Assembly (NCBI RefSeq): GCF_003008535.1
Contig: NZ_CP027666.1
Location: 2,717,501 to 2,781,500 of the forward strand
DNA: 64,000 bases
DNA from: Ottowia oryzae
GTDB taxonomy: Bacteria; Pseudomonadota; Gammaproteobacteria; Burkholderiales; Burkholderiaceae_C
Reading direction: 5' to 3'
Part shown: positions 34,463 to 42,742 of the stretch, piece by piece
Layout: every line of letters starts with the position of its first letter
Position numbering within the stretch: the first letter of the stretch is position 1
Program-made: the position numbers and the translations under genes
Notes under the pieces: model-generated
The model's input: only the letters and a program-made list of their open reading frames with translations
What the model was told of the DNA's origin: nothing
Databases searched by the model: none

Positions 34463-35473
34463 TCAGAACAGCCAGAGGCTGATCCAGTACGCCACCGCAG
34501 CCACGAAAGCGCTGGCCGGAATGGTCAGCACCCAGGCCCAGATGATGTTGCCCGCCACGCCCCAGCGCACCGCGCTGGCACGCTGCGTGGAGCCCACACC
34601 CACGATGGCGCCAGTGATGGTGTGGGTGGTGGACACCGGCACACCCAGCGCCGTGGCGATGAACAGCGTCATCGCGCCACCCGTCTCGGCGCAAAAGCCG
34701 CCCACTGGCTTCAGCTTGGTGATCTTCTGCCCCATCGTCTTGACGATGCGCCAGCCGCCGAACATGGTGCCCATGGCGATGGCGACATAGCAGCAGACGA
34801 TGGCCCACAGCGGCGGCGATGTGTCGCTGGCGGCCGAATAGCCGGTGGCGATCAGCAGCATCCAGATGATGCCGATGGTCTTTTGCGCGTCGTTGCCGCC
34901 GTGGCCCAGGCTGTAGGCGCCCGCTGAAACCAGCTGCAGTCGCCTGAACCATTTGTCGATCTTGCTGGGGCGGGCGCGTCGGAAGATCCACGCCACGGCC
35001 ACCATCATCAGCGAACCGAACAGAAAGCCCAGCAGGGGCGAGATGAAGATGAATGCCACTGTCTTCAGGATGCCGCCGGCAATCAGCACGCTGGCGCCCG
35101 ACTTGGCCATCACCGCGCCCACGACGCCGCCAATCAGGGCGTGCGACGAACTGCTGGGAATGCCGTAGTACCAGGTGATCACGTTCCACGAGATGGCGCC
35201 GATCAGCGCGCCGAACACCACGTGCACGTCCACCACGCCAGGCTGCACGATGCCCTTGCCCACGGTGGCCGCCACGCTCAGGTGAAAGATGAAGATGGCG
35301 ATGAAGTTGAAAAACGCCGCGAACACCACCGCCTGCGTGGGCTTGAGCACCCCGGTGGACACGACGGTGGCGATCGAGTTGGCGGCGTCGTGAAAGCCGT
35401 TCATGAAGTCGAACGCAATCGCCAGCGCGACCAGCAGCATGACAACCCAAAGGGCGGCTTGAGCGGTTTCCAT
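34463..35473 (-). CDS. Inorganic phosphate transporter, PiT family
   Basis: This low-affinity phosphate/metal:proton symporter has 336 aa. The duplicated PiT signature is present: AFDFMNGFHDAANSIATVVS near the start and YSLGHGGNDAQKTIGII in the second half. There are about ten hydrophobic segments, and SSSHALIGGVVGAVMAKSGA is also typical. The start is METAQAALWVVML; the frame is open upstream, but the preceding residues are Pro-rich and unlike the family. The DUF47 protein gene lies 115 bp upstream on the same strand, a common functional pairing. Confidence 0.93.
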   Translation of the reverse strand: METAQAALWVVMLLVALAIAFDFMNGFHDAANSIATVVSTGVLKPTQAVVFAAFFNFIAIFIFHLSVAATVGKGIVQPGVVDVHVVFGALIGAISWNVITWYYGIPSSSSHALIGGVVGAVMAKSGASVLIAGGILKTVAFIFISPLLGFLFGSLMMVAVAWIFRRARPSKIDKWFRRLQLVSAGAYSLGHGGNDAQKTIGIIWMLLIATGYSAASDTSPPLWAIVCCYVAIAMGTMFGGWRIVKTMGQKITKLKPVGGFCAETGGAMTLFIATALGVPVSTTHTITGAIVGVGSTQRASAVRWGVAGNIIWAWVLTIPASAFVAAVAYWISLWLF

Positions 35474-35588
35474 GGAGGATGTGAAGGGTTGGAAGAAAGA
35501 TGGTGGCTGGCCACAGGCGCGCGGCGGCGCCGGGGGGCCTCGGGCTGGGTCCGTTCGCGGCGGCGGCGACAAGCGCCACCGCAGGCGC

Positions 35589-36236
35589 TCAGGAGTTTTC
35601 CAGCACGATGCCTTCGATCTGGTTGGCCACGTCTTCGCAGCGGTCGGTGATGGTTTCCAGCAGCTCGTAGATGGCCTTGAGCTTGATCAGCTCGCGCACG
35701 TCGGGCTCGTGGCGGAACAGTTTGCTCATGGCGCTGCGCAGGACGCGGTCGGCGTCTGACTCCAGGCGGTCAATCTCTTCGCAGGTCTTGAGGGCCGCCT
35801 CGGCGGTGCCCGGATCGGCCAGGCGGCTCAGCAGGCGCACGGCGGCCTGCAGGCGCTCGCAGCACTTCACCGAAAGATCGGTCAGGCGCGTGATCTCCTC
35901 GGTCATGTGGTGCACGTCGTACAGCGCCATGGTCTCGGCGGAGTCCTGCAGCAGGTCGGCCACGTCGTCCATCAGGTTGATCAGCGAATGGATCTGCTCG
36001 CGGTCAATCGGGGTGATGAACGTGGTGTGGATGAGCCGGTTGACTTCGGCCGTCACGCGGTCGGCCGCACGCTCGGCGTTGTCCACTTCCAGGTTGTATT
36101 TCTCGCGCAACTGGGGGTCACCGTAGTGGCGCACCAGGTTTTCAAACGCTTTGGCACCCTCGACGATGCGGTCGGCGTGCTGGTTGAAAAGCTCAAAAAA
36201 ATTGCCCTCTTTGGGCAACAGTTTGCTGAACAGCAT
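35589..36236 (-). CDS. DUF47/PhoU-like phosphate transport regulator
   Basis: This 215-aa all-helical protein begins MLFSKLLPKEGNFFELFNQH, followed by ADRIVEGAKAFENLV. It has the DUF47 pattern of PhoU-like helices with acidic metal-contact patches (EVDNAERAADRVTAEVNRLI, HTTFITPIDREQIHSLINLM, DDVADLLQDSAE, LESDADRVLRSAM). Such proteins are encoded beside Pit transporters and are thought to control them. The start was chosen at MLFSKL; the open frame upstream to 36593 does not resemble the family. Confidence 0.92.
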   Translation of the reverse strand: MLFSKLLPKEGNFFELFNQHADRIVEGAKAFENLVRHYGDPQLREKYNLEVDNAERAADRVTAEVNRLIHTTFITPIDREQIHSLINLMDDVADLLQDSAETMALYDVHHMTEEITRLTDLSVKCCERLQAAVRLLSRLADPGTAEAALKTCEEIDRLESDADRVLRSAMSKLFRHEPDVRELIKLKAIYELLETITDRCEDVANQIEGIVLENS

Positions 36237-36774
36237 GGTGGGTTCGTTCTTCCGCTGTGTGTGAGGGCGACTTGCTAATTGTGACATTTTTATGAAGCAC
36301 GCCGGACACAGCCCAGCCTGCACGCTGCTTTGAAAGACGGCGCGCACCACGCCTGTGCGGTGGCCCACCGGCAGTGCGGCGGCCGATCCGTGGCGCCCGG
36401 TTCGCGATGTCGCTTCGAAGTGACATTGCGCCACAACGCGCCAGAATGCCCACTGCTGGCGCACGCCGTCGCGTGCCTGTAGCCGCCGCCTCCACGCGAA
36501 AAGGCCGGCGCTGGACCACGCACATTCGCATGGGCTTTGAGTTGGCGATACAGCAAATCTATCTAGAATCAGTGCTTCCGTAATGCAAATCATTGCTATT
36601 ACGTGAAATCACATCGCCCCGCTGCAACCACCGCAGTACCAGCCAAATCGGCCTGCGCCGACGTCGCCACCTCCGCACGCGCGGGCACCCCGTCACCGTC
36701 ACCCGCCCTTCGCAGCACCCGCTGCGCGATGGCGTGCGCCTGTGGCTCTATCTCGCCCTGCTGCACCTATTGCC
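36237..36774. other. Divergent intergenic region with a Fur-box candidate
   Basis: This region separates the DUF47 gene from the siderophore receptor. The left part is GC-rich and shows no gene. The right part has an AT-rich patch (36541-36612) with the palindrome described separately; the rest up to the receptor start is GC-rich leader. The receptor frame is open back to 36742, but the signal peptide fixes its start at 36775. Confidence 0.6.
36579..36603. promoter_or_regulatory. Fur-box candidate upstream of the siderophore receptor
   Basis: The palindrome has CGTAATGCAAAT on the left and ATTGCTATTACG on the right: arms CGTAAT and ATTACG, with inner AAT and ATT. It resembles the GATAATGATAATCATTATC Fur consensus in its repeated AAT/ATT spacing. 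It lies 172 bp upstream of a TonB-dependent receptor, where iron repression is expected. A TATCTAGAAT patch just before it could hold a promoter. Confidence 0.55.
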
Positions 36775-38937
36775 ATGAAACTTGAGCTTCGCTACCCCCC
36801 AACACCGCTGGCGCACGCGCTGACCTTGTCGCTGATCGGCCTGGGCGCCGCCGCCCATGCGCAGGACGCGCCAGAAGCCGCCGCCACGCTCGAAACCGTG
36901 ACCGTGACGGCCGATCCGGGCGGCCAAAGCCCCACGGCGCCCGTCACCGGCTATGTGGCCAAACGGGCCCTATCGGCAACCAAGACCGACACACCGCTGA
37001 TCGAAACGCCCCAGGCCATCAGCGTGGTCACGCGCGACGAGATGGACGCCCAAGGCGTGACCACCCTGCGCGAGACCACGCGCTACACCGCCGGGGTGAT
37101 GTCGAACTACTACGACAGCCGGGTGGACAGCTTCTCAGCGCGCGGCGGCAGCGTGACGCAGTACCTGGACGGCATGCTGCGCGGCTATGGCACGTACAAC
37201 AACAACAAGGTCGAGCCGTTTCTTCTGGAACGGGCGGAATTCCTGCGCGGGCCTTCGTCAGTGCTGTACGGCCAGGGCAGCGTGGGCGGCATCCTGAACC
37301 TGACCAGCAAGCGCCCGCAGCCGGAAACCAGCCGAGAAGTACAACTGCAACTGGGCAGCCACCAGCGCAAACAACTGGCCGCCGACTTGACCGGCGCGCT
37401 GGACAGCGACGGCAAGTGGCTCTACCGCCTGGTGGCCGTGGGCCGCGACAGCAACTCGCAGGTAGACCACGTGCCGGACGACCGCATGGTGCTGGCGCCA
37501 TCGCTGACCTGGCGGCCCAGCGCCGACACCTCGCTCACCCTGCAGGCGCTGTACCAGCGCGACAAGAGCGGCTCGCTGATCGGCTTCTTCCCTTGGCAAG
37601 GCACGCGCCTGCCAAGCCCCTACGGCCGCATTCCCACCCACACCTTCATCAGCGAACCCGGCTGGGACAAGTACGACACGCGCAACCGCAGCATCGGCTA
37701 CCTGTTCAGCCACCGCCTGAACGCCGACTGGACGGTGCGCCAAAACCTGCGCCGCACTGTGACCGACGTGGACTACCGCACGCTGTACACCAGCTTTCGC
37801 GCCAACCCCGCCACGGGCCGGCCGGCGCGCCCGGTGTTCAACGCCGACAACCTGACCTTCCCGCGCGATGCGTCCTGGCAGAAAAACGGCGGCAAGATGC
37901 TGCTGGTCGACACGCAACTGGAAGGCCATGTGCGCACGGGCCCTGTCGAACACACCCTGCTGGCGGGCCTGGACGTGCAGCGCAACAGCACCACCACGTC
38001 GAACTGGTCCGCCCTGGCGCCCGACATCAACCCGTACAACCCGGTGTACGGCAACTTCACCCCGCCGACCAGCGCCAACCTGGTCGCGCAGCCCGACGTT
38101 TCGCAAAAGCAGTTGGGCTTGTACCTGCAGGATCAGCTGCGCTGGGGCAACTGGACGGCCACGGCGGGCCTGCGCCACGACAAGGCCAAGACAGACACCG
38201 CGGGGCGCCCCGCCGCCGCCGTAGACGACAAGGCCTGGACCAAGCGCATCGGCGTGACTTACCAAGGGGGCGATTGGGCGCCCTACGCGTCCTACACCGA
38301 ATCCTTCCAGCCCCTGGGCGGCGTGAACGCGTACGGCACGCCGTTCAAGCCCCAGCGCGGCCAGCAGTTTGAGCTGGGCGTGAAATGGCTGCCCGCAGAC
38401 AGCGGCCTGTCCGGCTTCGTGGCCATCTACCAGCTGCGCGAGAAAAACCGCAAGACCAACGACCCGGCCAACCCGCTCAACAGCCTGCAGATCGGCGAAG
38501 TGAAGGTCAAAGGGCTGGAAACCGAGCTGAAAGCCAGCCTGGCCCGCCATTGGGACTGGGTGGTCAGCTACGCCTACACCGACGCCACCATCAGCCGCAG
38601 CAACGCGGGCGACCAGGGCCAGCGCGTGGCGGGCGTGCCGCGCCATACCGCAGCTACGTGGCTTTCGCACCGGTTTGCGTCGTCGGGCCGTGGCGGCTGG
38701 ACCGTGGGCGGCGGCCTGCGCTACACGGGCAAGATGTGGTCGGGCACCACCGCCATCAGCACGCCCAGCAGCCTGCTGGCCGACGCCATGGTGGCCTACG
38801 AAGCCGGCGACTGGCGCGTGGCGCTGAACATCAACAACCTGACCGACAAGGTCGTGCTCACCCAATGCCTGGCGCGCGGGGACTGCTTCTATGGCGAGCG
38901 CCGCAATGTGCTGCTGACCGCCACGTACCGGTTCTGA
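36775..38937 (+). CDS. TonB-dependent siderophore receptor
   Basis: This 720-aa outer-membrane receptor imports ferric siderophores using TonB energy. The signal peptide (LAHALTLSLIGLGAAAHAQ) is followed by a TonB-box-like ETVTVTA near residue 40. The plug domain contains PLIETPQAISVVTRDEMDAQ, LRETTRYTAGV, GGSVTQYLDGMLRGYGTYN and the RAEFLRGPSSVLYGQG motif. The 22-strand barrel has VGVTYQGGDWAPYASYTESF and ends with the aromatic TYRF. It is of the FhuA/FpvA/FoxA-like subtype; the siderophore cannot be named. No siderophore synthesis genes are nearby, so it probably uses xenosiderophores. A Fur-box candidate lies upstream. Confidence 0.93.
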   Translation: MKLELRYPPTPLAHALTLSLIGLGAAAHAQDAPEAAATLETVTVTADPGGQSPTAPVTGYVAKRALSATKTDTPLIETPQAISVVTRDEMDAQGVTTLRETTRYTAGVMSNYYDSRVDSFSARGGSVTQYLDGMLRGYGTYNNNKVEPFLLERAEFLRGPSSVLYGQGSVGGILNLTSKRPQPETSREVQLQLGSHQRKQLAADLTGALDSDGKWLYRLVAVGRDSNSQVDHVPDDRMVLAPSLTWRPSADTSLTLQALYQRDKSGSLIGFFPWQGTRLPSPYGRIPTHTFISEPGWDKYDTRNRSIGYLFSHRLNADWTVRQNLRRTVTDVDYRTLYTSFRANPATGRPARPVFNADNLTFPRDASWQKNGGKMLLVDTQLEGHVRTGPVEHTLLAGLDVQRNSTTTSNWSALAPDINPYNPVYGNFTPPTSANLVAQPDVSQKQLGLYLQDQLRWGNWTATAGLRHDKAKTDTAGRPAAAVDDKAWTKRIGVTYQGGDWAPYASYTESFQPLGGVNAYGTPFKPQRGQQFELGVKWLPADSGLSGFVAIYQLREKNRKTNDPANPLNSLQIGEVKVKGLETELKASLARHWDWVVSYAYTDATISRSNAGDQGQRVAGVPRHTAATWLSHRFASSGRGGWTVGGGLRYTGKMWSGTTAISTPSSLLADAMVAYEAGDWRVALNINNLTDKVVLTQCLARGDCFYGERRNVLLTATYRF

Positions 38938-39002
38938 AGGGTCGCAGCCGCCCGGCCTGATTGCCCAAGCGGTTCAGGGAGCGTGCCCCCTCAGCCAACG
39001 CC

Positions 39003-39054
39003 GTGCCCGGACCTGCGCCGGGCACTGGCGTTACTCCCCTCGCACAGGCGAGGG
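39003..39054. other. Two tandem hairpins between convergent genes
   Basis: GTGCCCGG (39003-39010) pairs with CCGGGCAC (39018-39025). CCCTCGC (39037-39043) pairs with GCGAGGG (39048-39054). Neither has a T-run, so intrinsic termination is uncertain. They lie between the receptor gene and the convergent DUF486 gene. Confidence 0.4.
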
Positions 39055-39087
39055 CGGAAGGCGCCCCAGCGCCTAAGGGGGTGCCCC

Positions 39088-39447
39088 TTAACTCCTGAAG
39101 ATGAAGTAAACCGCGCCCACCATGCACAGGCCCGCCCACAGGTAGTCCAGCTTGAACGGCTCCTTCAGGTAGAACATCGCGAAGGGCACGAAGACCGTCA
39201 GCGTGATCACCTCTTGCATGATCTTGAGCTGCCCCACGCTGAACTGCGTGTGCCCGATGCGGTTGGCGGGCACCTGCAGCAGGTACTCGAACAGCGCAAT
39301 GCCCCAGCTGACCAGGGCCGCCACGTACCACGGCGCCGTAGCCAGGTTCTTCAGGTGGCCGTACCAGGCAAAGGTCATGAACACGTTGCTGAGGATGAGC
39401 AGCAACACGGTCTGCATCGAGATCGGCAAGGATGTGAAAGTCGTCAT
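39088..39447 (-). CDS. DUF486/DMT-like four-helix membrane protein
   Basis: This 119-aa inner-membrane protein has four hydrophobic helices (TVLLLILSNVFMTFAWYGHL, YVAALVSWGIALFEYLLQ, ITLTVFVPFAMFYL, LWAGLCMVGAVYFIF). VPANRIGHTQFSVGQLKIMQ, with EVITL after it, is the signature of the DUF486 family. That family is related in size and topology to small multidrug-resistance transporters. No substrate is known. It stands alone. Confidence 0.88.
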   Translation of the reverse strand: MTTFTSLPISMQTVLLLILSNVFMTFAWYGHLKNLATAPWYVAALVSWGIALFEYLLQVPANRIGHTQFSVGQLKIMQEVITLTVFVPFAMFYLKEPFKLDYLWAGLCMVGAVYFIFRS

Positions 39448-39467
39448 GGTGCGGATGCGCAGAGCTT

Positions 39468-39530
39468 GATCGCTATGAATAGTGAAGCAGCCAGCGCTCT
39501 ACCCACCTGCGCCAGCGTCGGTTTTTCTTT
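39468..39530 (+). repeat. Comamonad-type inverted repeat, copy 12
   Basis: TCGCTATGAATAGTGAAGCA is followed by GCCAGCGCTC and CTGCGCCAGCGTCGGTTTTT. It lies between folK and the DUF486 gene, upstream of the latter. Confidence 0.7.
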
Positions 39531-39571
39531 GTAAAGCTGACTTCAGCCGGTGGGCCGTGGCATGGCGCGCC

Positions 39572-40054
39572 CTAGCCCGGCAGGCGGCGAATGGCCTGGC
39601 CAGCCACGGCACGCAGCGCCTCGGGCGACACGCGTTGCGGGGCGATGTCGGCCAAGGGCAGCAGCACGAAGGCGCGTTGCGCCATGCGCGGGTGCGGCAG
39701 CGTGAGCGCAGGGCTGTCGATGCGGCCGTCGCCGTACAGCAGCAGGTCCAGGTCCAGCGTGCGCGGCGCGTGGTGGTAGGGCCGCGTGCGGCCCGCTTGC
39801 AGCTCTGCCTGCCCCAGGTGCTGCAGCAGCTCGGGGGCCGTCAGGCCGGTGCGCACCTGCGCCACCGCGTTGACGTAATCGGGCCCCTGCGCATCCACCG
39901 GCGCGCTGGCGTATAGCGGCGACCAGGCCAGCAGCTGCGTCTGTGGCAGCTGCGCCAGGCCGTCAATAGCGCGCCGCACCATGGCGGCGGCGTCGCCCAG
40001 GTTGGCGCCCAGCGCGATGAATGCGCTGACGGCGTCGCGTTGCCAGACGATCAT
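39572..40054 (-). CDS. folK: 2-amino-4-hydroxy-6-hydroxymethyldihydropteridine diphosphokinase
   Basis: HPPK transfers pyrophosphate from ATP to the pterin in folate synthesis. The 160-aa product begins MIVWQRDAVSAFIALGANLG. It contains the family signature APRTLDLDLLLYGDG with the two metal-binding Asp, SPLYASAPVDAQGPDYVNAV, and LPHPRMAQRAFVLLPLADI. The upstream open frame (to 40534) overlaps pcnB and does not resemble the family, so the ATG at 40054 is used. It follows pcnB on the same strand with a ~107-bp gap. Confidence 0.93.
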   Translation of the reverse strand: MIVWQRDAVSAFIALGANLGDAAAMVRRAIDGLAQLPQTQLLAWSPLYASAPVDAQGPDYVNAVAQVRTGLTAPELLQHLGQAELQAGRTRPYHHAPRTLDLDLLLYGDGRIDSPALTLPHPRMAQRAFVLLPLADIAPQRVSPEALRAVAGQAIRRLPG

Positions 40055-40160
40055 GGATGAAACCAGGGCGTGATGGCCAGAAAGGTGTTTGTCAGGCGCA
40101 CCGCCCTTGCCTTTTGGGCCTTGGCGGGTGCGGGTGCGCGGTGTGAATCGGCCGCGGCGC

Positions 40161-42011
40161 TCAATCCTCGGCATCTCGGCGGCGCGCGGCGGGCGCGCCG
40201 GCGTCCCCTTCGCCGCGCGGTGCGGCCGAGCCGCCCGTGCGGCGTGAACGCGAGCGGCTGGCGGCTGGGCGCGGGGCATCGCCGTCGCGCTCAGCCCCGG
40301 TGGCTTCGCGGGCGGCGGGTGCGGCGTTGCGGCGGTTGTTAGCAGCACCGTCGGCCAGCGTGCGCTCCTGCCTGCGCTCGCCCTCACCTGCGCCGTCGCT
40401 GCCACCTTCGCCCGGCGCAGCACCTGAACCGGCTCCGCTGGGTTTGCGGCGACGGCGGCGGCGCTTCTTGGCGGGCGCGGCACCGTTGTCTTCGCCGGTG
40501 CTGTCGCCGTCATCGGCGAAATCGTCGGCGTCATCTGCTACATTTTTGCTAGCTTCTGGCGCTGATCCATCCTGCGGCGCAGCCTGTTTGGGCAAGCGAT
40601 GCACGCGCGGCGCCTTCTTGGCACGCTGCTGTTCGGCCCGCAGCTGCTCGACCATGCTTTCGCGCGCGCCGTCGTCGGCCAGGCTGAATTGCTGCCACCA
40701 GTCGGCCAGCTCTTCGCCGACCTCGCCCACGTCGGCGCGCAGGCGCAGAAAGTCGAAGCCGGCGCGAAAGCGCGGCTGCCCCGCCAGGCTGAACGGCGAG
40801 TTGCCGGCGCGCTTGTCAAAGCGCGGCTGCATCATCCAGATTTCGCGCATGTCGGCGCCCAACTTGCCGCGGCCGGACACGTCGCCCACGCGCGCATCGA
40901 ACACCTCGTCGATCGCGTCCTGCAGCGCGGGGAAGGGCTGCTCCTTGCGCGCCAGGCGGGCGTTCCAGCCGGCCAGCACGTCCTGCCACATCACGCAAGC
41001 CAGCAGGAACGAGGGCGCCACCGGCTTGCCTTCGTTCACGCGGCGGTCGGTGTCGGCCAGCGCGGCGCGGATGAAGGGCTGCTCGGCCCGCTCGACCACC
41101 AGATCCAGCAGTGGGTAGATGCCGCTGGCCAGGTCCAGCTTACGCAGCTGATCGACACTGGCCAGCGCGTGGCCGGTCTGCAGCAGCTTGAGCATTTCGT
41201 CGAACATGCGGCTTTGCGGCACGTCGGCCAAAAGCCGCTTGGCTTCGACCAGCGGCTTGGCGGTTTTGGCCTCCAGCTGAAAGCCCAGGGCCGACAGCTT
41301 GGCGCCAAAGCGCACGGCGCGGATGATGCGCACCGGGTCTTCGCGGTAGCGCGTGGCCGGCTCGCCGATCATGCGCAGCAGCTTTTTCTTGGCGTCCTGA
41401 ATGCCGCCGTGGTAATCCACCACCACGCGCGTTTCCGGGTCGTAGTACATGGCGTTGACGGTGAAGTCGCGCCGCGCGGCGTCCTCGTCCTGCGGGCCCC
41501 ACACGTTGTCGCGCAGCACCCGGCCCGACGCATCGACGGCGTGGGTCATGTTGGCCAGCTGGCCCTTGGCCGTGCGCTCGTTCCCGCTGACCTTGTCGGC
41601 GGTGGTGTTATCGACCTGAGCGCGGAAGGTGGAAACCTCGATCACCTCATGCTCGCGCCCGCGGCCGTACACCACGTGCACGATGCGAAAGCGCCGCCCG
41701 ATGATGAAGGCGCGGCGAAACAGGCCCTTGACCTGCTCGGGCGTGGCGTTGGTGGCCACGTCGAAATCCTTGGGCTTGAGGCCCAGCAGCAGGTCGCGCA
41801 CGGCGCCGCCGACGATGTAGGCCTCGTACCCCGCTTCTTTCAGCGTGCGCACCACGTTGGCGGCGCGTTCGTCCACCAGCGCGGGGTTGATGCCGTGGCC
41901 GTCCGGGCCGATTTCCACCCGCTTGCCCAGGCGCTGGCGCTTGGCGCCGGCCTTGCCGGCCACTTTGCCGGTGGCTTTGCCGATCAGCTTGTCGATCAGG
42001 TTCTTGATCAT
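40161..42011 (-). CDS. pcnB: Poly(A) polymerase I with extended basic C-terminus
   Basis: PcnB adds poly(A) tails that mark RNAs for decay. The 616-aa protein begins MIKNLIDKLIGKATGK, a basic N-terminus. The class II nucleotidyltransferase core carries GGAVRDLLLGLKPKDFDVAT (residues 68-87) with the metal-binding Asp pair, GRRFRIVHVVYGR, RRDFTVNAMYYDPE, and DPVRIIRAVRFGAKL. The C-terminal ~130 residues are low-complexity and strongly basic (a run of Arg after PAKK, then Gly/Ala/Ser-rich), probably binding RNA and longer than in E. coli. Part of the tail is encoded by a repeat-like sequence. Its ATG overlaps the TGA of the HAD gene upstream. Confidence 0.93.
   Translation of the reverse strand: MIKNLIDKLIGKATGKVAGKAGAKRQRLGKRVEIGPDGHGINPALVDERAANVVRTLKEAGYEAYIVGGAVRDLLLGLKPKDFDVATNATPEQVKGLFRRAFIIGRRFRIVHVVYGRGREHEVIEVSTFRAQVDNTTADKVSGNERTAKGQLANMTHAVDASGRVLRDNVWGPQDEDAARRDFTVNAMYYDPETRVVVDYHGGIQDAKKKLLRMIGEPATRYREDPVRIIRAVRFGAKLSALGFQLEAKTAKPLVEAKRLLADVPQSRMFDEMLKLLQTGHALASVDQLRKLDLASGIYPLLDLVVERAEQPFIRAALADTDRRVNEGKPVAPSFLLACVMWQDVLAGWNARLARKEQPFPALQDAIDEVFDARVGDVSGRGKLGADMREIWMMQPRFDKRAGNSPFSLAGQPRFRAGFDFLRLRADVGEVGEELADWWQQFSLADDGARESMVEQLRAEQQRAKKAPRVHRLPKQAAPQDGSAPEASKNVADDADDFADDGDSTGEDNGAAPAKKRRRRRRKPSGAGSGAAPGEGGSDGAGEGERRQERTLADGAANNRRNAAPAAREATGAERDGDAPRPAASRSRSRRTGGSAAPRGEGDAGAPAARRRDAED
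40535..40580 (+). repeat. Repeat-like sequence, copy 13 (inside pcnB)
   Basis: The plus strand reads TGCTACATTTTTGCTAGCTT, then CTGGCGCTGATCC. It matches the left half of the family (compare the copy inside coaBC). It is translated from the minus strand as part of the low-complexity pcnB tail. Confidence 0.5.
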
Positions 42012-42691
42012 TGTTTTTGTTCTTCTTTGAACAGGTCGAGAATGCGCCAGCCCCGCTGGGTAGCGATGCTGCGCAGGGTGTCGTCCGGGTTGGTGGCCAC
42101 CGGCTGCTGGGATTTCTCCAGCAGCGGCAGGTCGTTCAGCGAGTCGGAATAGAAGGTGATGTCCACGTCGCCCCAGCCGCGCCCGCGCGCGGCCAGCCAC
42201 TCGCCCACGCGGGTGACCTTGCCTTCGCGGAACGACGGCGTGCCGGCGATGTCGCCGCTGTACCAGCCGCCCGGCCCGCGCGCCAGTTGCACGGCAATCA
42301 GCTCGTCCACGCCAAAGCTTTGCGCAATGGGGCGGGTGACGAACTCGTTGGTGGCGGTGACGATGGCGATCTGGTCGCCCGCCTTGCGGTGCGATTCGAC
42401 CAGCGCGCGCGCCTGCGGCGTGATGGCCGGGCCCACCACCTCGCGCATGAAGCGCGCCTGCGCCTCGGCGGCCGCGCTAGCGCCGTGGCGGCGCACCGGC
42501 TCCGTCGTGAAACGGATGTATTCGTGAATATCCAGCGTACCGGCCTTGTACTGCGCATAGAACTCGTCGTTGCGGCGCTTGAACACCTGCGGGTCGGCCC
42601 AGCCGATGCGCGTGGCGAATTCACCCCAGGCGTGGTCGGAGTCGATCGGGATCAGCGTGTGGTCAAGGTCGAAAAGGGCCAGTTTCATCAT
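42008..42691 (-). CDS. HAD-superfamily phosphatase (SerB-like subfamily IB)
   Basis: This 227-aa phosphatase has the HAD motifs: MKLALFDLDHTLIPIDSDHA (I, the nucleophile Asp and the second Asp after Leu), IVTATNEFVTRPIAQ (II), and FYSDSLNDLPLLEK (IV). The helical cap around RIGWADPQVFKRRNDEF places it near phosphoserine phosphatase/CicA-like enzymes. The betaproteobacterial homologues sit between hda and pcnB, as here, and some act as histidinol phosphatase; the substrate is not proven. Its start overlaps the end of repeat copy 14. ATG 42691 or 42688 may be used. Confidence 0.85.
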   Translation of the reverse strand: MMKLALFDLDHTLIPIDSDHAWGEFATRIGWADPQVFKRRNDEFYAQYKAGTLDIHEYIRFTTEPVRRHGASAAAEAQARFMREVVGPAITPQARALVESHRKAGDQIAIVTATNEFVTRPIAQSFGVDELIAVQLARGPGGWYSGDIAGTPSFREGKVTRVGEWLAARGRGWGDVDITFYSDSLNDLPLLEKSQQPVATNPDDTLRSIATQRGWRILDLFKEEQKQ

Positions 42692-42742
42692 AAAAATAGG
42701 TTCTGGCGCCCGTGCAGACGGCGCAGCCAGCTATTCATTTTG
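42690..42742 (-). repeat. Comamonad-type inverted repeat, copy 14 (hda/HAD junction)
   Basis: The minus strand reads AAAATGAATAGCTGGCTGCG, then CGGGCGCCAGAACC and a T-rich end. The TAG in GAATAGCTG is the stop codon of hda, and the other end runs into the start of the HAD gene. Confidence 0.8.

Noticed and set aside
37258..38865. Long minus-strand open frame opposite the siderophore receptor
   Set aside because: The receptor shows plug and barrel motifs throughout on the plus strand. The antisense product has no recognisable features.
39003..39054. Hairpins considered as an intrinsic terminator for the siderophore receptor gene
   Set aside because: The stems are good but no T-run follows on either strand, so they are listed only as structural features.
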